Source: a virus. Taken from it: a stretch of 64,000 nucleotides of DNA. Positions 16,520-24,534 of the stretch are shown here, in pieces. The position numbers and the translations under genes were made by a program. Positions within the stretch are counted from its first letter, which is position 1, and each line of letters starts with the position of its first letter. The notes beneath the pieces were generated by a model. That model saw only the letters and a list, made by a program, of their open reading frames with translations, had not been told where the DNA came from and searched no databases. The stretch spans positions 1 through 64,000 of the IMG/VR virus record IMGVR_UViG_3300017963_000016. One strand, written 5' to 3'.

Positions 16520-17251
16520 TTAAAATCCTCCTCCTGCTTGAAAAGATAATCCATAAGCTATTCCATTGATAAAAGCATGTATAAACATATTAGTAGAGAT
16601 TCTCTTAGTTGCTTTAAATGAGAGAGCTAAAACAAATCCTGCAATAAAAGTTGAGAATAATAATTCAGGCTGATCTCCATAAACTGCAAAATGATAACTC
16701 ATAAAAGCTATTGGTCTTGCTATATATCCTGCTATATAGGTATTAAATACCATTTCAACAAAAATTTGGCATATTATAGTAAAAAATAATTCCTCAACAA
16801 TAGCCATTGAAATTGAGAAATATAATAAATTGAATCCTAATATATCATACTTAGGAATATCAATAGTATTGAAAATTAAATAATTACTTACTGAAATCAT
16901 AGCAAATCCAATAAGAATAACAAAAAACATTATTCCAAATTCTCTCCTTTCGAATCCTAAGGAAATTTCTATTTTAGTTCTTTTCTTTTTTATATCATTA
17001 ATAATAGGAATGAAAATTAAACCTGCTAAGCCAAAAATAACTGCGATTTGGCTTTTACCTGCTAGGTCTCTTAATACAGGCTCCTCTGAGGCCTGGAATT
17101 GAGTAATTATATAACTTAAGTAAAAAATGACTATAACAGTTAAAACCAGGAAAAATATTTGAAATTGATAAATCCACTTTAATTCTATTTGTCCTCTTGA
17201 TTGAGGGTCATTTCTGGTAAATTTTCTTCTAGATTCAGGTTTATTACTCAT
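16520..17251 (-). CDS. CPBP-type intramembrane metalloprotease
   Basis: The 243-residue multi-pass protein has the three CPBP (Rce1/Abi) motifs: EELFF (E153, E154), SYHF (H187) and HAFIN (H225, N229), within membrane helices. Family members are glutamate-dependent proteases that cut proteins in or near the membrane and serve in prenyl-protein processing or bacteriocin immunity. It carries the same N-terminal tag (ESRRKFTRN) as its neighbours and lies among them, so processing of the tagged set is an attractive but unproven idea. Confidence 0.75.
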   Translation of the reverse strand: MSNKPESRRKFTRNDPQSRGQIELKWIYQFQIFFLVLTVIVIFYLSYIITQFQASEEPVLRDLAGKSQIAVIFGLAGLIFIPIINDIKKKRTKIEISLGFERREFGIMFFVILIGFAMISVSNYLIFNTIDIPKYDILGFNLLYFSISMAIVEELFFTIICQIFVEMVFNTYIAGYIARPIAFMSYHFAVYGDQPELLFSTFIAGFVLALSFKATKRISTNMFIHAFINGIAYGLSFQAGGGF

Positions 17252-17328
17252 AATTAAATTAATTCCTTTTTTGGTATTTATTATTTAAGTTTATCTTATC
17301 TAAAAATGTAAAAAAAAAATATGTTAAA

Positions 17329-19017
17329 TTAAAATAGCTGTTGCTCTTGTCGTCTCCTAGATTTCGCTAGTTTTTTTCTTTCTTCCTCTATCTTCTTTCT
17401 CTCTTTTTTTAGCTTTCCTAGTTCTGATTGTAATTCTTGAGCTAATTGAGTATATTGTTGGCTTGGCTGAGCTGTTTGCTGAACTTCTATTCCTACTCTC
17501 TGAGTTTTAGGTTTTGCTCCTCCTCTGCTTAGTCTAACTACTAAGAATAAAATTACTATTACCATTACAATACCGATTATAGCAAAGATTATTCCCATGA
17601 GGCCTTCTAAGTTCAATAAATCTTCTAGCCAATCTAACGGTCCAGGTCGATCTTCAGTATGAATCACTCCTCCTGAGCCATCTACAGTTGCTGTCCATAT
17701 AAGATTATCATAATACTCAACAGGAGCTGTTAAAGTATCGTCTTCTAAATCTGTTTGTAATACTTCAGTTTCATAAGCTGTCCAAACATTCATTACAGCC
17801 TTAAGAGTTGGCTGAATATATCTATTTTGAACATGAAGAGCAACTTGTTTAGTTCGAGCTGTCCCTGAGCCTGTAGTTCCGCTCCACTCATCATAATTAG
17901 AGCCTAACCATGATAACTTATGTTTAACATCGTATTTATCATATTCCATAGTTGCTGAATATTCTAAAACTACAGGAGATAATCTCCCTAGATTATATGT
18001 GAATTTACAATCAGGCTGAGATTGATCAGTTCCCATAGGGTCGAATAGAGGAGAGCCATCTTTTAAGGTAGGGTTTAAAGATGAGCCTGGAGATTGAGGT
18101 AATATTCCCTCATCAAAAGTATTCGTTAATTTTGCGTCAAATAAACGTATATTGAAATCGAAGTTTTTTCCTCCTCTGGATTTGTCAGAGTCTCCACTCC
18201 AGGATTTCCTTTCTGCTGTCTCATCGTCAAAATCGCTAGGCTGAATTGTTTGAATAGTTGGCTCATCTTCAGATAACTTACCTCTCTCTGAGGATTCTAC
18301 AATTAAAGAGCTTACTCCTATGTAATCGAATTTCTTAGTCATAGGTCTACCTAAATCGTCAACTAGATTGTTAGGAAGAGGAGAGTCATCAATATCAAAA
18401 CTCATTACCAAATTTCCTGAGAATGAATTATGTTGAGCATTCCATGATCTAATATCTCCAAAATCATAATGATTATATTTTATACTAGTTGTTGAGTCTT
18501 GGCTTAATTTCCAGGCTCCTTTCCATTCATATTCAACACATATTCCTAAGATTTTGGTCTTACATTCTTTCCATTCATCCCAATAGTATCTCCTATATCG
18601 TAATGCTGAAAATGAGGAGTCTTTCTCTACCACTCCTGTAGAACAGGCCTGAGATAATCTAACATTTGTTAAAAGATTTAACTTCATTCTCATAGCCAAT
18701 TTATAATAAAGATAAGTTCGATTTCCTTGAGTTGCTGAGTATACTAGCTTAATATCCTCAGGAGCAATCTTCCATTGAGCCTCATTCTCAAATATCAATT
18801 TGCCTCCCGCATATCTATTTGATTCAATCTCAGTTCCTCTGAATGTATCAAATTTAAAATTCTTAATGATATCTCCATTAAGAACATATATTTTTTCAGC
18901 TAATTCCTCTTGAGCTTGAACATTAGGTATTAATGGAGTTAGAATAGGAAAAAGAGCCATGAAGAAAATAAAATAACCTAAGGCTAATCTATTTCTATTC
19001 TTAGATTTCATTTTCAA
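17329..19017 (-). CDS. large surface protein with signal peptide and coiled-coil tail
   Basis: The 562 residues start with a signal peptide (about 1-36, likely cut after VQAQ). An outer domain of about 430 residues is beta-rich, with Trp/Tyr and a Cys cluster (KECKTKILGICVEYEWK). A membrane helix lies near 471-494, then a cytosolic Gln/Lys/Glu-rich coiled coil. It is the largest outer protein of the island and a candidate spike or adhesin. No family recognised. Confidence 0.6.
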   Translation of the reverse strand: MKMKSKNRNRLALGYFIFFMALFPILTPLIPNVQAQEELAEKIYVLNGDIIKNFKFDTFRGTEIESNRYAGGKLIFENEAQWKIAPEDIKLVYSATQGNRTYLYYKLAMRMKLNLLTNVRLSQACSTGVVEKDSSFSALRYRRYYWDEWKECKTKILGICVEYEWKGAWKLSQDSTTSIKYNHYDFGDIRSWNAQHNSFSGNLVMSFDIDDSPLPNNLVDDLGRPMTKKFDYIGVSSLIVESSERGKLSEDEPTIQTIQPSDFDDETAERKSWSGDSDKSRGGKNFDFNIRLFDAKLTNTFDEGILPQSPGSSLNPTLKDGSPLFDPMGTDQSQPDCKFTYNLGRLSPVVLEYSATMEYDKYDVKHKLSWLGSNYDEWSGTTGSGTARTKQVALHVQNRYIQPTLKAVMNVWTAYETEVLQTDLEDDTLTAPVEYYDNLIWTATVDGSGGVIHTEDRPGPLDWLEDLLNLEGLMGIIFAIIGIVMVIVILFLVVRLSRGGAKPKTQRVGIEVQQTAQPSQQYTQLAQELQSELGKLKKERKKIEEERKKLAKSRRRQEQQLF

Positions 19018-19026
19018 TCCTCCTGA

Positions 19027-20034
19027 TTAAACCCATTCTTTTATCATTAATATTTTAGTATCTTCCTTATCCTCTAAGAACCCCTCAAACAGAAAAACCT
19101 CAATAGGAGAGCTTTTTAGTTCTAATGTCATCTCCATTTGAGTTTGCCACATTACAATATCTAACAAGACTATGCCTGTATTCCATGATTCAATATAATA
19201 AACATCGGTATATTCCTCTCCATTATCCTCAACATCAGCATAAGCTATTTCTGAGCCATTGAAAGCTAGCCATAAGCCTAATCCGAATACCTCTTCCTCC
19301 AAGCTTAAGTCATATCCTTTCTTTTCTAGCCAATATTCAGGAATCCAGGAGCTAGCTCCATAGGTATCATACTCATCCTCAGGAGCAGGAAAATTAAAGT
19401 TTGTTATATTTATTACCATATCAAATTTAGTGTCTATTGGAAAATCTGATAAAGTAGCATTAATCTTAACATCGTCAATATGTGTTATATTAGCCTCTAT
19501 CCCTAATGGGTCGCTCTCAAACCAGATAATAAATGTATTAGTCTCATACTCTTCTTTTATCTCAGAGCCTATTGGAGAAATCGATAATGGTTGCCATTTT
19601 CTTGTATCTCCAGATTCTAAGTCTACATCCCAAACAACAGCATAAGCTCTCTCAGGAACATAGACTAAGTCTCCTGTTTTAACAGGATTATCATATAATC
19701 CCTCTGTAGAGGGAAAGTCATCAAAATTTATTTTTTTATCAGTATGATTAACCTGAATCAAGATTACCTCTCCCTGTAGCTCCTCTCCATTAGTGCCATC
19801 AATAAATTGAAATTTCATCCAACCCTGTCCTCCCATTCCTGAGGGCTGTAGAATAGATAAGAATACTAAGTAAATACTAGTAATACTAATTATAGCAATC
19901 AGAAAGACAGCTAATCCTATTTTTCCAGCTCTGCTTTTAGGGATAATTCTTCTTATTCCCTTTCTAGGCTGTTGGCTTTTAGCTTTGGTTTTAGATTTGG
20001 GTTTTCTCTGAGTTTTAGTTTGTTTTTTTGCCAT
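19027..20034 (-). CDS. basic-tagged single-pass protein with outer beta domain (335 aa)
   Basis: It begins MAKKQTKTQRKPKSKTKAK, related to the start at 12695 and 13753. The basic tail spans about 35 residues, a membrane helix lies at about 37-58, and an acidic outer domain follows. It is the first gene of the leftward operon; the gap of about 120 bp to the plus-strand gene at 20153 should hold divergent promoters. Confidence 0.6.
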   Translation of the reverse strand: MAKKQTKTQRKPKSKTKAKSQQPRKGIRRIIPKSRAGKIGLAVFLIAIISITSIYLVFLSILQPSGMGGQGWMKFQFIDGTNGEELQGEVILIQVNHTDKKINFDDFPSTEGLYDNPVKTGDLVYVPERAYAVVWDVDLESGDTRKWQPLSISPIGSEIKEEYETNTFIIWFESDPLGIEANITHIDDVKINATLSDFPIDTKFDMVINITNFNFPAPEDEYDTYGASSWIPEYWLEKKGYDLSLEEEVFGLGLWLAFNGSEIAYADVEDNGEEYTDVYYIESWNTGIVLLDIVMWQTQMEMTLELKSSPIEVFLFEGFLEDKEDTKILMIKEWV

Positions 20035-20123
20035 ATTAACATCAATTTAATTTGTTTTTATTTTATATTTAATTTCTATTACTATTAATTAGAACTAACT
20101 TTTTTATATTTTTTATGTTAAAT

Positions 20124-20136
20124 ATTATATAAATAA
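20124..20136 (+). promoter_or_regulatory. TATA-like box
   Basis: ATTATATAAATAA lies about 17-29 bp before the ATG at 20153, which supports that start over an in-frame TTG at 20141 and predicts a leaderless transcript. Confidence 0.4.
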
Positions 20137-20152
20137 ATTTTTGGTAAATATC

Positions 20153-20728
20153 ATGGGAGGAAATAAACCACCTAGAAAGAAAGCTCAGAATGATAAAAAG
20201 AGATATAGAAATAGATCATTAATCGTTATTTCAATTTCCATGTTCTTATTGATTGCTATGGGCTTTATTCTCATTGGAGCAATAAATTACAGAGTTTTGA
20301 GAGTAAGAACTAATATTAATTTTGAGAAAGATTCTGATTATATCGTTAGAGAAATTTTGATTGCTAAAGATGTTGTTGACCCTAGAGATGAGGATGATAC
20401 CTGGTATTTCAATGTAGTTGGCGGAGCTTATAACTATATAGATTTTGAGGGAGGATTGAATATCTCAGAGGCTAAAGAGGATTTTATCCAGGATTTTTAT
20501 GAAAGATTACAATTAGAGATTGAGATTGAATCTATTTATATTATCTTTTTAGTAGTTCCTAAATCTAATATAAATAAAACTTTAGCTGTAATCTCTGAGG
20601 AAATTGAGTTAGGATTATCTACCGATATTAAATTAGATTCTTATGACTATGATTTTGATGAGATTGAATATGAGCTTACTGATCTTTCAGCAGGATTCAT
20701 ATTAGAGGCTCTATTTAATATAGTTTAA
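20153..20728 (+). CDS. basic-tagged single-pass membrane protein (191 aa)
   Basis: From the ATG at 20153 it reads MGGNKPPRKKAQNDKKRYRN, then one membrane helix (about 23-45) and an acidic outer domain ending in a hydrophobic helix. It has the island's layout although it is on the opposite strand. Confidence 0.6.
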   Translation: MGGNKPPRKKAQNDKKRYRNRSLIVISISMFLLIAMGFILIGAINYRVLRVRTNINFEKDSDYIVREILIAKDVVDPRDEDDTWYFNVVGGAYNYIDFEGGLNISEAKEDFIQDFYERLQLEIEIESIYIIFLVVPKSNINKTLAVISEEIELGLSTDIKLDSYDYDFDEIEYELTDLSAGFILEALFNIV

Positions 20729-20784
20729 AAATATTTTTTTTAATTTTTTTATTTTTCCTGGTAAAACTTTTATTTAGTATATTA

Positions 20785-21279
20785 TTAGTCTAATCCTGTC
20801 TTTTTTAGTATTTTCTTAATTTCTCTAGCTTGATCATAACTTACTCTAACAGCATTATAATAATATCTCTTAAGCTCTCCTGTTTTTGTCTCTTTAAATG
20901 TATAATCCCTTTCGATCTCTATTAAACCCTTTTCAGAAAGTTGCTTTAGGTATCTCCCAATATTCTTTTTATCTATACCTGTTCTTTTAACAATCTCAGG
21001 GATTTTAAACCTAGAGGAAAAACTAACATGATTCAGTATTCTTTCAATATTATTTGGCCATCTCCCTTTTTTCCCTCTAAACTCAATGAACTTACTTACA
21101 GTATGAATATCATGCTCATTAGTAGAATTAGATAATCTAATCAGCCATTTTGGAACTGAGCTTATTTTTACTAAAGCAAAATCTCCTTTCCTGTTGTAAG
21201 TATAAATTCTTTTACTTTCAACTATTCTTCTTATTTTTTCTTGATTTCTTTTAAATTTGTTTTGGTAATAATCACTCAT
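20785..21279 (-). CDS. winged-helix regulator (164 aa)
   Basis: Residues 80-140 form a winged helix (RFKIPEIVKRTGIDKKNIGR, then YLKQLSEKGLIEI and a wing). The N-terminal half is basic and may hold a second DNA- or protein-binding part. Copy 2 of the long repeat begins about 70 bp upstream of its ATG, the same distance as copy 3 from its downstream gene, so the repeat may control it. Confidence 0.65.
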   Translation of the reverse strand: MSDYYQNKFKRNQEKIRRIVESKRIYTYNRKGDFALVKISSVPKWLIRLSNSTNEHDIHTVSKFIEFRGKKGRWPNNIERILNHVSFSSRFKIPEIVKRTGIDKKNIGRYLKQLSEKGLIEIERDYTFKETKTGELKRYYYNAVRVSYDQAREIKKILKKTGLD

Positions 21280-21346
21280 TTATTTCAATCCTCTTGGGTT
21301 TTTAATTAAATAAGCATGAATAATATATAGATTATATTGTATTTAA

Positions 21347-21425
21347 CACTAGTCGTAAAATTTTAAGAGGAGAAAATATTTTAAATGAATCCTATAATGA
21401 TTTAGAGGCTCCAGGTATTCAAAAT
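21347..21425 (+). repeat. 98-bp-type intergenic repeat, copy 2 (diverged)
   Basis: The first 45 bp are identical to copies 1 and 3, and AGAGGCTCCAGGTATTCAAAAT is a further partial match (one change in the shared core). The left arm of the central hairpin is replaced here (TGATTTAGAGGCTCC). Confidence 0.75.
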
Positions 21426-21600
21426 CAATCTTTTTTCCTGGAAATCAGGATATTAAAACTGATCATAATCGATCGTGAAATTTTGTCCCGGATAAATTGA
21501 ATGATCAAATATGATCATTTTCAGGTTTTTAGAAGTTGCTCCCTGAGAATGAAATGATTTAAAATATATTATATTAACTTATAATTAAAAAAAATAGAAT
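21426..21600. promoter_or_regulatory. gene-free region with paired GATC sites
   Basis: No gene is seen. GATC occurs at 21461 and 21471 and again at 21503 and 21513: two pairs, each 10 bp apart, with CCGGA (21488-21492) between them. The same layout follows copy 3. The one-turn spacing suggests side-by-side protein binding, for replication start or regulation. Confidence 0.5.
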
Positions 21601-21831
21601 CTAAGTTTTTTTCTTACTTTCTTTCTCTTTTGCTTTATTTCTTCTAGCAACATTAGATTCTTGATTAAAAATTAATTGATCTATTTCTTTATAATCTTCA
21701 GGATTACTCCATTTTAATTGCTCTTGTTTCATTCTCATCCTAATCCATTCCCTATTAGATTTAGGTAATGAATAAAACCTGGTTTGAAGTTTCTCCTTTT
21801 CAGATATTTTTTTTTCTCTCTTTTTAGCCAT
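21601..21831 (-). CDS. small basic protein (76 aa)
   Basis: It is Lys/Glu/Arg-rich and helical, with basic ends (MAKKREKKISEKEKL and KAKEKESKKKT). No domain is recognised; it may bind nucleic acid. Confidence 0.5.
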   Translation of the reverse strand: MAKKREKKISEKEKLQTRFYSLPKSNREWIRMRMKQEQLKWSNPEDYKEIDQLIFNQESNVARRNKAKEKESKKKT

Positions 21832-21980
21832 TAATTTAACCTCTAACTTTTATTTTAATATAATTAATATTTACATTAACTTTATAAAAAACTTTAAGCT
21901 GAAATAAATAATCTTTATACTAGCTTAAGGATGAGATTTTTAAAAATATTACTCAAAATATTCAGGCATGGCTAAGTATC

Positions 21981-21995
21981 TTAGTCATTCAATAC
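21981..21995. repeat. 15-bp intergenic motif, copy 2
   Basis: TTAGTCATTCAATAC, identical to 1054-1068, lies 17 bp downstream of the stop of the gene at 22012-22266. Confidence 0.4.
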
Positions 21996-22011
21996 CATGA
22001 ATAATTTTTAG

Positions 22012-22266
22012 TTATATCCATTCCTTAAATTTAATTCCCTTTAGAATATTATTTTTAATAGCTTTTTTAAAGCTTTTAAAACTCCTCTGATAGCTATTAA
22101 CAGTTATTCTAATAGTCTCTCCTGAATAATAAGCTTTCTCAAAAATTACATCAGCTTTATAATGAAATAATTTAAAGCCAGGAGAGTGAACTACTAGTGT
22201 TTTTCTTCCCAATTTTTTCACATTAACAACTTTTACTTTGATATTAAATGATAATTCTGTTGGCAT
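22012..22266 (-). CDS. small beta-rich protein (84 aa)
   Basis: It alternates strands (FNIKVKVVNVKKLGRKTLVV, FEKAYYSGETIRITVNSY) and is basic. It could be a small OB- or SH3-like domain, but no family is recognised. Confidence 0.45.
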   Translation of the reverse strand: MPTELSFNIKVKVVNVKKLGRKTLVVHSPGFKLFHYKADVIFEKAYYSGETIRITVNSYQRSFKSFKKAIKNNILKGIKFKEWI

Positions 22267-22530
22267 GAAATTAATTTAATCATTCTTTAATTTAAGGTTT
22301 AAGGAATTTTAATTTTGATAACTTCAGCCTTTATAATTAGGTTTAACAGCTAATTTAGTCAAATGATCTTTTGTATAACTAGAATAAGATTTATATATGT
22401 GTAAAATAACTATTTTCTTGATGATCGCCAAAAAATTTTATCCTGGAATACCATTGATTCAGCTAGGTTTTTTTACCAGGTTTTTTTTATGAATCCTAGA
22501 AGAATACCAAAAAATAAAGCCTGGATTATT
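22267..22530. other. gene-free gap
   Basis: No credible gene. It holds CCTGG (about 22440) and a CCAGG followed by eight T (about 22473-22485) that might be part of a plus-direction terminator, and a TATA-like TTATATATGTG near 22392. Confidence 0.35.
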
Positions 22531-22824
22531 CTAAATATAACTAGATAATTTATATCCTATACATTCTGAGGAATCTATATTTTCAATCCTCAAGCTTACT
22601 ATTATGCCTAGATTAATTAATTTTTCAAATTTAAAATTCCATGATAAATTTTCGATTTCAGAGGGATTTTTGAAATAAGCTTTTATAACTAATTGTTTAA
22701 TTCTTGGTTTAGTCATATAATCACTCTTATTCATTATATTAATGATCATAAGTTCTAATTCTGAGAATTTACCTGGATTGAGATAGCTATATAGCTTTTG
22801 TATATTTGTTAATTCTCTTTTCAT
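22531..22824 (-). CDS. winged-helix-like protein (97 aa)
   Basis: The helices FSELELMIINIMNKSD, TKPRIKQLVIKAYF and SWNFKFEKLINLGIIVSLR then a short strand pair follow the winged-helix order. Its ATG shares a base with the stop of the upstream gene. DNA binding is likely; target unknown. Confidence 0.5.
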   Translation of the reverse strand: MKRELTNIQKLYSYLNPGKFSELELMIINIMNKSDYMTKPRIKQLVIKAYFKNPSEIENLSWNFKFEKLINLGIIVSLRIENIDSSECIGYKLSSYI

Positions 22825-23261
22825 TATATAAAACTAAGACAATAACTATTATTTAAAATATAGGCTGAATAAAATTTATCCATTCTTTTATATTTACTTT
22901 TACAAACAGCAAATAGCTTATCTAAGGCCTCTTTATTATTAGAGACTAAGAGTAAGCAAAAATATATCAATACCTTTAACTCCAAGATTTCTTTTAATTC
23001 ATAAGACTTTTCCAAGAGACTTAGCATAAGTCTTTCAGCATTATTGAATAGATTAAAATATTTCTCAGGATTCTCTTCATAATTAAAAATGGTTTTAATA
23101 ACAATATCATTTTTAACCATATATAACAGTTTTATTCCAGGTTTTTTATGAAAATATTTCCAGGCAATATATGAAGTTAAATTTTTGATTTTTTTTGCTT
23201 TTAAAACATATTTTTCTCTTACACTTTTTAATTCATTATCAAAATCAAACATAATAATCAA
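22824..23261 (-). CDS. helical protein (145 aa)
   Basis: It is all helical, with a hydrophobic centre rich in Leu (ELKVLIYFCLLLVS) that is too short and mixed for a clear membrane protein. No family recognised. It is co-transcribed with the winged-helix-like gene after it. Confidence 0.45.
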   Translation of the reverse strand: MIIMFDFDNELKSVREKYVLKAKKIKNLTSYIAWKYFHKKPGIKLLYMVKNDIVIKTIFNYEENPEKYFNLFNNAERLMLSLLEKSYELKEILELKVLIYFCLLLVSNNKEALDKLFAVCKSKYKRMDKFYSAYILNNSYCLSFI

Positions 23262-23338
23262 GAAATATTCTATAAAGAAATATTTAAAATACGTTAATAA
23301 TTAAAAGGAGGCTAAAATAATAAGAGATTTATAGATTA

Positions 23339-23366
23339 CCTGGATTCTCATATCATTGAATCCAGG
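23339..23366. terminator. strong hairpin
   Basis: CCTGGATTC and GAATCCAGG form a perfect 9-bp stem with a 10-nt loop, in the 282-bp gap between two minus-strand genes. A T-run is lacking on either side, so it may be a regulatory or RNA-processing structure instead. The rest of the gap (23262-23543) holds no gene. Confidence 0.5.
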
Positions 23367-23543
23367 AGTTTTAGATTAACAAAATAATAATTATGGAGGA
23401 ATAATTATTTTTTTAATCACTTGCTCTTACAATTAAACAATGGTTTAACTTCTATTTAACACTTCCCATTAGTAGAATAAGCTATCATACATTAATCAGA
23501 TCAATAGACAAAAAAAAAAGAAAAGAGAAAATAATAAAAATAT

Positions 23544-23999
23544 TTATTCTGTTAATTGTAATTTATTGGCTATGGTTTTTAATCTTTTAATTTCTGGTTT
23601 AAGCTCCTCCAATTTTAAATCTAAAAGCTTTCCCCTGAGAGAATCATGGGATAGAGGAGAGTCTCTATCCTTATTCCTGGAGAGTATTTTTATGATTTCA
23701 GAAATAGTCTTAGCTTTAGATAATTTCTTTATTTTATTTTGTTTAGGCTGTTTTCTATCTAATTTAGCAACTCCCTCTTTAAATTCTTGTTTAAGTTGAG
23801 TCTCAGTTTTTCTTGGCTTTCTTTTAGCAGGTTTTTTAGCAGGTTTTTTTGGAGTTTTCTCAACTACTATCTTAGGAGGCTTTTCAATAATAGGCTCCTC
23901 TTGAGTTATTTGTTTGACTTCCTTAGTCTTAAGAGGCTCAGCAATTACTTCACTTTCAGCAGGAACTTTAAAAAAAGTGAATGATTTTTTCTTGGCCAT
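23544..23999 (-). CDS. Lys/Pro-rich protein with helical C-terminal domain
   Basis: Residues 1-50 are acidic and disordered, 50-75 form a Lys/Pro/Arg tract (KTPKKPAKKPAKRKPRK) like histone-type tails, and 95-151 are helical. It may be a DNA-condensing or linker protein. Its ATG follows the stop of the winged-helix gene directly. Confidence 0.55.
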   Translation of the reverse strand: MAKKKSFTFFKVPAESEVIAEPLKTKEVKQITQEEPIIEKPPKIVVEKTPKKPAKKPAKRKPRKTETQLKQEFKEGVAKLDRKQPKQNKIKKLSKAKTISEIIKILSRNKDRDSPLSHDSLRGKLLDLKLEELKPEIKRLKTIANKLQLTE

Positions 24000-24413
24000 T
24001 TATTCCTCCTCCTCTTCCTGATTTTCGCTTTCACTAATCATTTGATTTATTAATCCTGTAATCAATTCAAATCTCTCCTGGTTATTTCCTAAGAACTCTT
24101 GGTTATTTGGATTAGATAAAATAACATTAGCATTAGATTCAAAAAAAGTCATAAGAAAATCTAAATGGCCAATTAACTCTCTTTTATCCAGGTTTTTCAA
24201 AAATTCACTTTCAGGCAATCCATAAATAGATAATCTTTTAGCTCCCTTTCTTACTATTCTTAGTTTTCCTACTTTAACCATTCTAGAGCATAGAGTATTG
24301 ATTGTATCAGGGTCAGAATCTGGAATAGCCTCAGCTAATTCATATTTAGAGAAATTTCCTTTAATTAGAGCTTGTTTTATTTCAGCTTGAGATACCATGA
24401 TTTTTTCCTCCAT
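24000..24413 (-). CDS. winged-helix-like protein with acidic tail (137 aa)
   Basis: Residues 8-60 fit a helix-turn-helix with wing (AEIKQALIKGNFSKYELAEA, then DTINTLCSRMVKVGKLRIVR). The C-terminus is acidic (ENQEEEEE). Start may be the inner Met (MVSQAEIKQ). It forms a pair with the Lys/Pro-rich protein downstream, so an acidic/basic complex is possible. Confidence 0.55.
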   Translation of the reverse strand: MEEKIMVSQAEIKQALIKGNFSKYELAEAIPDSDPDTINTLCSRMVKVGKLRIVRKGAKRLSIYGLPESEFLKNLDKRELIGHLDFLMTFFESNANVILSNPNNQEFLGNNQERFELITGLINQMISESENQEEEEE

Positions 24414-24518
24414 TTATTTTATTAATCTTTTTATTACTGAATCAATCGAAATGATTATATTTTCCTGGTTTATCGAAATGATAAAAACCATAAAGAAAAT
24501 AAGAAATATATAATTCAT
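24414..24518 (-). CDS. 34-residue membrane peptide
   Basis: The frame reads MNYIFLIFFMVFIISINQEN then a short amphipathic end. GGGAGG precedes its ATG by 9-14 bp, and its stop codon directly abuts the ATG of the next gene, which supports translation. It is a single hydrophobic helix, like a small toxin, holin or regulator of a membrane partner. Confidence 0.45.
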   Translation of the reverse strand: MNYIFLIFFMVFIISINQENIIISIDSVIKRLIK

Positions 24519-24534
24519 ATTAGAATGGCCTCCC

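Noticed and set aside
16520-17251. SRRKF read as a twin-arginine export signal
   Set aside because: The tag occurs mostly without the F-L-K part, on multi-pass proteins and at varied distance from the helix; positive-inside anchoring or a sorting tag fits better.
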